Positions 57,546-64,000 of a DNA stretch of 64,000 nt are shown in pieces. Position 1 is the first letter of the stretch, and each line of letters begins with the position of its first letter. Source of the stretch: Saccharothrix tamanrassetensis (GTDB taxonomy: Bacteria > Actinomycetota > Actinomycetes > Mycobacteriales > Pseudonocardiaceae); NCBI RefSeq assembly GCF_014203665.1, contig NZ_JACHJN010000005.1, forward strand, positions 372,001 to 436,000. The letters run 5' to 3'. Below the pieces are notes generated by a model. It ran no database searches. It was not told the origin of the DNA and worked only from the letters and a program-made list of their open reading frames with translations. Position numbers and translations under genes: made by a program.

Positions 57546-58061
57546 TCAGTCCAGCTCGACGCGCACCGGCACGGCGTTGCCCAGGGTGTGGCCGACGGGG
57601 GAGGAGGCGCTCACCTTCGCGTGCAGCGCCTCGATGTCGGCGCGCGGCGCGGACGAGTCGATGTGCACCCGCGCGGTGATCGAGTCGAAGCCCGCGTGGC
57701 CTTCGGCGAGGCCGAGGAACACCCGCAGGTCGATGTCGCCCTTGAGGTCGATGGTGAGCGCGTCGATCGCGATCCCCGCCACGGTGGCGTTCGCCGCGTA
57801 CCCGACCGCCAGGCAGTTGCCCAGCGCGCCGAGCAGCTGCTCGACCGGGTTGGCCGCGCTGTCCCCGCCGCCGAGGGCGGTGGGCTCGTCCGAGGGCGTC
57901 GGGGCGAACCCGCGCACGCGCGCCTCGGACCGGAACCCGCCCTGCCACCGGACGTGCGCGGCCCACGTGGTCCTGGCTTTCGCCTCGTCCTGCTGGATGG
58001 CGGCGACGAGCGCGCCCACCGCCTGGATGTCCACTGCGTTCAGCTGCGTTCCCACGGTCAT
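57546..58061 (-). CDS. OsmC/Ohr family protein lacking the second cysteine
   Basis: 171 residues. The OsmC core is clear: PVEQLLGALGNCLAVGYAAN with Cys83. The place of the second catalytic Cys (usually CPV in Ohr/OsmC) reads SASSPVGHTL, so a Cys-dependent peroxidase cycle is not expected. It belongs to the YhfA-like or non-peroxidase branch. Its start overlaps (ATGA) the stop of a truncated luciferase-family remnant upstream, from which translation was once coupled. Confidence 0.85.
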   Translation of the reverse strand: MTVGTQLNAVDIQAVGALVAAIQQDEAKARTTWAAHVRWQGGFRSEARVRGFAPTPSDEPTALGGGDSAANPVEQLLGALGNCLAVGYAANATVAGIAIDALTIDLKGDIDLRVFLGLAEGHAGFDSITARVHIDSSAPRADIEALHAKVSASSPVGHTLGNAVPVRVELD

Positions 58062-58221
58062 CGGAGATCTCCCTCGGTTGCGGTGGCCCACGCTTCGGCG
58101 AGCAGTTCGTGTGACCCGACCCGGTCCCGGTGGTCGTGCGCGATGGTGGTGACCACGAGTTCGTCCACGACGGCGGAGCCAGTGGAGCCGGGCACCGGGC
58201 CGAGCACCGGGAGCGGAACCA
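58058..58221 (-). pseudogene. C-terminal remnant of a luciferase-like (LLM) flavin monooxygenase
   Basis: The minus strand reads VVDELVVTTIAHDHRDRVGS then HELLAEAW, typical of the last 35 residues of LLM-class flavin oxidoreductases, and stops at 58058, overlapping the OsmC start. Upstream of about 58175 the homology is lost; full-length LLM proteins have more than 300 residues. Confidence 0.7.
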
Positions 58222-58441
58222 TGAGCCGCAGTGTGCGCAGCCGCCCGGTTTGCCGACAGGGCCCACCACGTCGTGGGACGCCGGTCGGATCGCGGGAATA
58301 ACCCGCGCCGCCCACGATCCGGACGCGAACGCGTCAACCGGTGGGCACCCCCGAGATCGTGCCAGCCGGTAGCGGGTCGAACGCCGGAGGGTCGGCGAAT
58401 TCGCTGGCCTTGCGCCCGGTGCGACGGCACCATGCGGGAAC

Positions 58442-59296
58442 ATGATCTTGCCCCACTACGTCGACGTCGTCCGGCGGACCCGGGCCGGCGCCGACCTCAG
58501 CGACGTCAGCCTGCACGGCGGCCAGTTCCACGACGTGCTGATCGCGCCGGACCGGGTGTACCGCTTCCCCCGGACGGCGACCGCCGCCGCCGAGCTGCCC
58601 GACCGCGCCGCCCTGCTGACCGCGCTGGACGAGCTCGACCTCGGCGTGGAGGTCCCCACCCCGCTGTCCGACTTCGACCCGAGCGCACCGGTGGGGGAGG
58701 GCTACCTCGTCCTCAGCCGGGTCCACGGCACCCCGCTGGACCGGGCCGACGCCACCGCCGACGCCGTGATCGACGTGGTGGCCGCCGAGTTCACCCGGGT
58801 GCTGCGGGCGATGGCCGCCACCGCACCCGTCGACCTGGTGCCCACCGCCGACCCGCACCGGTGGGCCGGTTTCGCCGACGGCGTGCGGGCGGAGCTGTTC
58901 CCGCTGATGGACACCGCCGGTCGGGAGCGCGCCGAACGGGAACTCGCCGCCGTCCGGGAACTCGACCACCTCGCCACCGGCCTCGTGCACGGCGACCTCG
59001 GCGGTGAGAACGTGCTGTGGCAGCAGATCGAGGAGTTGCCGAGGCTGGTCGGCATCGTGGACTGGGACGGCGCCATGGTCGGCGACCCCGCCGAGGACCT
59101 CGCCGCGGTCGGTGCGAGCTACGGCCCGGACCTGCTGGACCGGATCATCGCGCTGCTCGGCGTCGACCGGGCGTCCACCGAGCGCCGGATCGAGGCGTAC
59201 CAGGGCACGTTCGCCTTGCAGCAGGCGCTGGCCGGGGCCCGCGACGGCGACGACGAGGAGCTGGAGGACGGCCTGGACGGCTACCGTCGAGCCTGA
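58442..59296 (+). CDS. Aminoglycoside phosphotransferase (APH) family protein
   Basis: 284 residues. The APH/choline-kinase catalytic loop is TGLVHGDLGGENVLW and the metal Asp is in GIVDWDGAMVGDPAEDLAAV. The N-lobe is compact (FHDVLIAPDRVYRFPRTATA). Members phosphorylate antibiotics, homoserine, macrolides or small metabolites; the substrate cannot be inferred. Monocistronic, with a hairpin immediately after the stop. Confidence 0.85.
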   Translation: MILPHYVDVVRRTRAGADLSDVSLHGGQFHDVLIAPDRVYRFPRTATAAAELPDRAALLTALDELDLGVEVPTPLSDFDPSAPVGEGYLVLSRVHGTPLDRADATADAVIDVVAAEFTRVLRAMAATAPVDLVPTADPHRWAGFADGVRAELFPLMDTAGRERAERELAAVRELDHLATGLVHGDLGGENVLWQQIEELPRLVGIVDWDGAMVGDPAEDLAAVGASYGPDLLDRIIALLGVDRASTERRIEAYQGTFALQQALAGARDGDDEELEDGLDGYRRA

Positions 59297-59333
59297 CCAC
59301 CCGCGCCGGTGGTGCCCACCCGACGCGGGTGGT
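59296..59333 (+). terminator. Hairpin terminator after the APH gene
   Basis: Perfect 10-bp arms ACCACCCGCG / CGCGGGTGGT with an 18-base loop, beginning on the last base of the stop codon. Confidence 0.55.
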
Positions 59334-59446
59334 GCGAGCGGATCATCATGGCCACCCGGGCTGCCGGCGTGGCGACTCGGCCTGGGGTCGGCCAGGGAGG
59401 TGCCCGAGGTGGTGGAGCCCCGCGACCCCTCCCGCCGACCGACCGC

Positions 59447-60298
59447 TCAGGAGCCCAGCTTCACGATCTGCGCCGCCACCTCCGCCGGGCTCTCCAGCGG
59501 CAGCATGTGCCCGGCGTCGTCCACCACGACGGCCTCCCCGCCGACCGCCTCGGCCAGCGCTCGGGCGTTCGACTCCGGGCACAGCCGGTCCTCGTCGCCG
59601 ACGATCGCGATCACCGGCCGTTCTCCCGCCACGGTGAGAGCGGCCTCCCGGTCGTACCGGTCCACCGCGGGCCGGAACAGCGCGACGGTGTCCGGCCAGT
59701 GCGCCCACACCATGTCGGCGGTCAGCTCGACGTCCTCCGGCCGGGGTTCGTCCCCGAACAGCCACCACCGCAGCCCGGCCGTCTTGGCGGGCTCGATCTT
59801 CTCCCGGATCGTGCGCACCAGCGGCCCGAAGGCCCGCTCCAGCTCCCGCACCAGCTTGCCCAACGCCTTGGGCCAGGCCAGGGAGGTCTCCGCCAACCCG
59901 GTGGCGGCCGTCGACACGAACACCACGCCCGCCACGCGCTGCCGGTACAACCGGGGGCGGCGCTCCGCCATCGCCATGGCCGCCATCCCGCCCATCGAGT
60001 GCCCGGCGATCACCACCGGCCCCTCGGGCACCAACCGCTCGACCACCTCGCCCAGGTCGTCGCCGAGCTGCTCGATCGACGCGGTCTCCCGGGTGGCCGC
60101 TCCCGACTCCCCGTGCCCGCGGTGGTCGTAGCTGATGACCTGCACCGACGCGGGGAGCTCGGCCACCACCCGGTGCCAGCTCCGGTGGTCCAGCGCGTAC
60201 CCGTGCACGAGCACCACGGTCAACCGTGCGTCGGACGCCCCGCTGCGCTCCACGTTCAGCTCGGTGCCGTCCTCCAGCCGCAACCGCTCGGTCGCCAT
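59447..60298 (-). CDS. Alpha/beta hydrolase
   Basis: 283 residues from an ATG at 60298. It has the HGYALDHRSW oxyanion region, the nucleophile elbow AGHSMGG, the acid in IVGDEDRLCPES and the catalytic His in DDAGHMLPLE, all in canonical order. A lid of about 80 residues follows the nucleophile. It is an esterase, lipase or related hydrolase; substrate unknown. Confidence 0.9.
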   Translation of the reverse strand: MATERLRLEDGTELNVERSGASDARLTVVLVHGYALDHRSWHRVVAELPASVQVISYDHRGHGESGAATRETASIEQLGDDLGEVVERLVPEGPVVIAGHSMGGMAAMAMAERRPRLYRQRVAGVVFVSTAATGLAETSLAWPKALGKLVRELERAFGPLVRTIREKIEPAKTAGLRWWLFGDEPRPEDVELTADMVWAHWPDTVALFRPAVDRYDREAALTVAGERPVIAIVGDEDRLCPESNARALAEAVGGEAVVVDDAGHMLPLESPAEVAAQIVKLGS

Positions 60299-60519
60299 GC
60301 CGCTGTCCCTTCCGTCGTCGGACCTCGTCGGTTCCAACGACCGGACGAACCGGACGTCACGGTTCAGTAATGCGTCGGACGTCGACCGGGCCCGCGAGTC
60401 GGACCCCCGGTACGGCGTGGCGGCGGGCTGCGGGCGAGCACGCGGGCTCCGCGGGGTACCCGTCGCCGGGCACCCCGCAGGTGCCCCACCGATGCCCGGG
60501 TCTCACCGGTGCCGGGGTC

Positions 60520-61845
60520 TCACGAGTTGCGCAGGAACCGGTCCAGCACCCGGACCCCGAACCGCAGCGCGTCCACCGGCACCCGTTCGTCCACCCCGTG
60601 GAACAGCCCGGTGAAGTCCAGGTCGGCCGGCAGCTTCAACGGGGCGAACCCGAAGTTGCGGATGCCCAGCAGCTGGAACGACTTGGCGTCCGTCCCGCCC
60701 GACAACATGTACGGCAGCACCTTCGCACCGGGGTCCTCGGCCGTGATGGACGCGGTCATGGCGTCCACCAGCGCCCCGTCGAACGTCGTCTCCACCGGGG
60801 GCAGCCCGAGCCACTCCCGCTCCACGTCGGGCCCCAGCAGCTCCGCCAGCTCCCGGTCGAACGCCTCCTCCCGGCCCGGCAGGATGCGACAGTCCACAGT
60901 GGCCTCGGCCAGCGACGGGATGACGTTCGACTTGTACCCGGCGGAGAGCATGGTCGGGTTGGCGGTGTCCCGGATGGTCGCCCCGATCATCCGGGACAGC
61001 GCCCCGAGCTTGCCGATCGCGCCGTCGATGTCGTCCTCCGGGAACTCCAGCCCGGTGATCTCCGAGACCCCGGCCAGGAACTCGCGCACCGACGGCGTCA
61101 GCACCACCGGGAACCGGTGCCGGTCGAGCTTCGTCACCGCGGCGGCCAACTTCGCCACCGCGTTGTCGTGGTGGATCATCGAGCCGTGCCCGGCGGTGCC
61201 GCGGACCCGGAGCTTCAGCCACCGGATGCCCTTCTCGGCGGTCTCGACCAGGTAGGCCCGCACGTCGTCCTTCAGCGTGATCGAGAAGCCGCCGACCTCG
61301 CTGATCGCCTCGGTGACCCCTTCGAACAGCTCCGGCCGGTTGTCCACCAGCCACTTGGCGCCGAACACGCCCCCGGCCTCCTCGTCGGCCAGGAAGGCGA
61401 ACACCAGGTCCCGGGGCGGCACCACGCCGTCGCGCTTGAACCGCCGCGCCACGGCCAGCGTCATCGCGACCATGTCCTTCATGTCGACGGCCCCGCGCCC
61501 CCAGACGTACCCGTCCTGCACCGCCCCGGAGAACGGGTGGACGGACCACTCGGACGCGTCGGCGGGCACCACGTCCAGGTGCCCGTGCACCAGCAGCGCG
61601 CCGCGGGACGGGTCGGCGCCGCTCAACCGGGCGACCACGTTGCCCCGCCCCTTCGCCCCGGACTCGACGTAGGTCGTCTCGTAGCCGACCTCGCCCAGCT
61701 TCCCGGCCACCCACTCGGCGGCCGCGCGTTCCCCGACCAGCGTCGCCGGATCCCCGGTGTTGGTCGTGTCGATCCTGATCAGTTCACTGGCGAGGGTGAC
61801 GACCTCGTCCTGCGCCACCCGGAGGCCCTCGTCCACGTTGCTCAC
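60520..61845 (-). CDS. M20 family metallopeptidase
   Basis: 441 residues. The M20 zinc sites are LLVHGHLDVVPAD (His and catalytic Asp region), YVWGRGAVDMKDM (bridging Asp), FLADEEAGG (catalytic and zinc Glu) and a late His in GLFHGVDERVP. A dimerisation domain insert (WLKLRVRGTAGHGSMIHHDN) lies in the middle. Members are dipeptidases, deacylases or carboxypeptidases. No signal peptide, so cytoplasmic. Confidence 0.92.
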   Translation of the reverse strand: MSNVDEGLRVAQDEVVTLASELIRIDTTNTGDPATLVGERAAAEWVAGKLGEVGYETTYVESGAKGRGNVVARLSGADPSRGALLVHGHLDVVPADASEWSVHPFSGAVQDGYVWGRGAVDMKDMVAMTLAVARRFKRDGVVPPRDLVFAFLADEEAGGVFGAKWLVDNRPELFEGVTEAISEVGGFSITLKDDVRAYLVETAEKGIRWLKLRVRGTAGHGSMIHHDNAVAKLAAAVTKLDRHRFPVVLTPSVREFLAGVSEITGLEFPEDDIDGAIGKLGALSRMIGATIRDTANPTMLSAGYKSNVIPSLAEATVDCRILPGREEAFDRELAELLGPDVEREWLGLPPVETTFDGALVDAMTASITAEDPGAKVLPYMLSGGTDAKSFQLLGIRNFGFAPLKLPADLDFTGLFHGVDERVPVDALRFGVRVLDRFLRNS

Positions 61846-62041
61846 CAGGCTTTCCTATCACTGCCGCCGCCGGGAGCCCCTCCCAGGCCACGTGCCGGGA
61901 TTCCCGGGTGGCACCCGGCCGCAGTACGTCGCGCCGGGAGCGCACGGGCGTACGCTGTCACGCTTTCGATACATCGACAACTGCGCCGTTCGGCCGCACA
62001 GTGTGCTGGACCGTCCGTTCCGGACTGCCGAGGAGGCCGCG

Positions 62042-64000
62042 GTGCCGCGTTCGACGATCCTGGTGGCAGTGGACGACAGCGCGGAGGGGTCGGTGCTGGC
62101 CGACCAGCTCCGGGCGCTCTGCGGACGGCTGGACGAGCAGGGTTACCAGGTGGTGCGGGCGCGCACCGCGCAGGACGCGCTGGCGCTGACCCGGGTCCGC
62201 GTGGACCTCGCGGCGGCGGTGGTCGGCTGGGACCTCGGGGGCGACGACGGGCAACGCCCCGCCGAGTCGGTGCTCAAGGCGCTGATGGCCCGGTTCACCC
62301 GCCTCCCGGTCTTCCTGGTGCCGACCGGGACCGACGTGGACGACCTGCCGCTGTGGGTCGCGGAGGTGGTCAGCGGCTACGTCTGGCTGCTGGAGGACAC
62401 CCCGGACTTCATCGCGGGCCGCATCGGGTTCGCCGCCACGCGCTACCTGGACGAGATCCTGCCGCCGTTCTTCCGCGAGCTGCGGCGGTTCGACGACACC
62501 CACGAGTACTCCTGGCACACCCCGGCCCACGCGGGCGGGGTGGCGTTCCTGAAGTCACCGGTCGGCCGGGCCTTCTTCGACTACTACGGCGAACGGCTGT
62601 TCCGCACCGACCTGTCGATCTCCGTCGGGGAACTGGGCTCGCTGTTCGAGCACACCGGCCCGATCGGCGACGCCGAGCGCAACGCCGCGCGGGTCTTCGG
62701 CGCGGACTCGACCTACTTCGTGGTGCACGGCGACTCGACGGCCGACCGGATGGTCTGCCACGCCGGCGTCACCCAGGACGACCTCGTCCTGGTCGACCGC
62801 AACTGCCACAAGGCGGTCTACCACGGCCTGACCATCACCGGCGGCCGACCGGTGTACCTGGTGCCCACCCGCAACGGCTACGGCCTGATGGGACCGATCC
62901 CGCCCGCCGCCCTCACCGCCGAAGCCGCGGCCGCCGGCATCCGCGACAGCCCGCTGGCCGAGGGCGCGACCGACCCCGAACCGGTGTACGCGGTGATCAC
63001 CAACTCCACCTACGACGGGCTGTGCTACGACGCCGTCCGGGTGGCCGAGCTGCTCGGCGCGAGCGTGCCCCGCCTGCACCTGGACGAGGCGTGGTTCGCC
63101 TACGCCCGGTTCAACCCGCTCTACGCGCGCCGCTACGGCATGTCCGTGGACGCCTCCGCGATCCCCGACGAGAAGCGGCCGACCGTGTTCGCCACCCAGT
63201 CCACGCACAAGCTGCTGGCGGCCTTCTCGCAGAGCTCGATGGTGCACATCAAGAACTCGCCGCGGGCGCCGGTCGAGCACCGGCAGTTCAACGAGACGTT
63301 CATGATGCACGCGACGACGTCACCGATGTACCCCATGCTCGCCTCGCTGGACGTCGCCGCCGGGATGATGGACGGCGCCGGCGGGCAGTGGCTCACCGAC
63401 GAGGCGATCACCGAGGCCGTCCGGTTCCGGCAGGCCGTCGCCCGGCTCGGCAGGCGGATCACCGCGGCCGCCGACCGGCCGGACTGGTTCTTCGGCACCT
63501 GGCAGCCCGACACCGTCACCGACCCGCACACCGGCGCTAGGTTCGAGTTCGCCGACGCCCCGCTGGACCTGCTGCGCACCGAGCCGGGCTGCTGGACGCT
63601 CGAACCCGGCGCCGACTGGCACGGCTTCGCCGGCCTGGAGGACGGCTTCTGCCTGCTGGACCCCATCAAGGTGACGATCACCTGTCCGGGCACCGACGCC
63701 AAGGGCACCCCGGCCACGCCCGGCATCCCGGCGCGCATCCTCACCGCGTACCTGGAGACCCGCCGCATCGTGGTGGAGAAGACCGACGCCTACACCTGCC
63801 TGGTGCTGTTCTCGATGGGCATCACCAAGGGCAAGTGGGGCACCCTGCTGGACGCCCTGACCGACTTCAAGCAGCTCTACGACACCGCCGCGCCCCTCGC
63901 CGCGGTGCTGCCCGCGCTGGTCGAGCAGCACCCGGACCGCTACGCGGGCCTGACCCTGCCCGACCTGTGCGACCAGGTGCACGCCGAACTGGGCAGGGGC
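62042..64000 (+). CDS. Orn/Lys/Arg decarboxylase (PLP fold type I), 3' end cut by window edge
   Basis: 653 codons are present from a GTG at 62042 behind GAGGAGG; the stop lies outside the window. An N-terminal receiver-like wing domain (STILVAVDDSAEGSVLADQL, AAVVGWDLGG) precedes the PLP domain. The Schiff-base Lys390 is in FATQSTHKLLAAFSQ, with LHLDEAWFAYA for the cofactor-holding Asp. This is the biodegradative-type basic-amino-acid decarboxylase family that makes agmatine, cadaverine or putrescine and consumes protons. Confidence 0.92.
   Translation, partial: MPRSTILVAVDDSAEGSVLADQLRALCGRLDEQGYQVVRARTAQDALALTRVRVDLAAAVVGWDLGGDDGQRPAESVLKALMARFTRLPVFLVPTGTDVDDLPLWVAEVVSGYVWLLEDTPDFIAGRIGFAATRYLDEILPPFFRELRRFDDTHEYSWHTPAHAGGVAFLKSPVGRAFFDYYGERLFRTDLSISVGELGSLFEHTGPIGDAERNAARVFGADSTYFVVHGDSTADRMVCHAGVTQDDLVLVDRNCHKAVYHGLTITGGRPVYLVPTRNGYGLMGPIPPAALTAEAAAAGIRDSPLAEGATDPEPVYAVITNSTYDGLCYDAVRVAELLGASVPRLHLDEAWFAYARFNPLYARRYGMSVDASAIPDEKRPTVFATQSTHKLLAAFSQSSMVHIKNSPRAPVEHRQFNETFMMHATTSPMYPMLASLDVAAGMMDGAGGQWLTDEAITEAVRFRQAVARLGRRITAAADRPDWFFGTWQPDTVTDPHTGARFEFADAPLDLLRTEPGCWTLEPGADWHGFAGLEDGFCLLDPIKVTITCPGTDAKGTPATPGIPARILTAYLETRRIVVEKTDAYTCLVLFSMGITKGKWGTLLDALTDFKQLYDTAAPLAAVLPALVEQHPDRYAGLTLPDLCDQVHAELGRG

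Overview
The window is GC-rich (about 72-73%) DNA with densely packed genes, many GTG starts, AGGAGG-like ribosome binding sites and typical soil-actinomycete families: AfsR-like NB-ARC regulator, ECF sigma and anti-sigma, DUF4383, P1 peptidase, twin-arginine-exported enzymes and secreted M28 peptidases. The gene repertoire resembles Pseudonocardiales (Saccharothrix/Lentzea/Actinosynnema type). That placement is inference from content, not a search result. No rRNA, tRNA, CRISPR array, insertion sequence or prophage was recognised.

Layout. 0-4.5 kb: polysaccharide deacetylase (cut by the left edge) coupled to a DMT-like membrane protein, a GMC flavo-oxidoreductase, and an orphan terpene synthase resembling 2-methylisoborneol synthases. 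4.6-9.2 kb: a complete ribose-type sugar ABC importer operon divergent from an SDR dehydrogenase. 9.3-13.3 kb: exported metallophosphoesterase, then a two-gene unit of an unknown protein and an XRE-ImmA/IrrE zinc protease. 13.3-14.0 kb: SDR/LysR pair destroyed by an apparent deletion. 14.1-17.3 kb: amino-acid permease divergent from a TetR/DmpA-type peptidase operon, with two matching operator palindromes. 17.3-22.5 kb: tandem repeats, an anti-sigma factor whose sigma partner is truncated, a HAF-repeat exoprotein, a decayed subtilase and an HD-domain protein. 22.5-27.9 kb: two unknown proteins, a gutted dienoyl-CoA-reductase-like pseudogene, and a TetR/VOC pair with GTGTCC operators. 28-31.6 kb: thiolase, DinB protein, small proteins, DUF4383 protein with a SigB-like promoter. 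31.9-35 kb: rifamycin phosphotransferase preceded by a rifamycin-associated element (RAE). 35-41 kb: M28 peptidase with P-domain, lipoprotein, and a translationally coupled patatin + membrane kinase operon. 41-47.4 kb: LigD polymerase domain, divergent ROK/GntR regulators around a DasR-type (dre-like) site, and a 1094-residue patatin/membrane protein. 47.6-51.7 kb: fused indolepyruvate ferredoxin oxidoreductase with a divergent Lrp regulator. 51.8-64 kb: XRE-NB-ARC-TPR regulator, a second M28 peptidase with a chitin-binding-like tail, an unknown protein with a VP pentapeptide repeat, OsmC with a luciferase-family remnant upstream, APH-like kinase, alpha/beta hydrolase, M20 peptidase, and an Orn/Lys/Arg decarboxylase cut by the right edge.

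Two themes stand out. First, unusual pseudogene density: SDR, LysR, ECF sigma, subtilase, OYE/FadH and luciferase-family remnants, several of them clean deletions, as expected for a chromosome arm under turnover. Second, self-contained regulator-target pairs with visible operators. The best candidates for undescribed systems are the patatin-kinase operon (37.3-40.7 kb) and the unknown-protein/XRE-ImmA pair (11.3-13.3 kb). The clearest resistance function is the RAE-rph locus.
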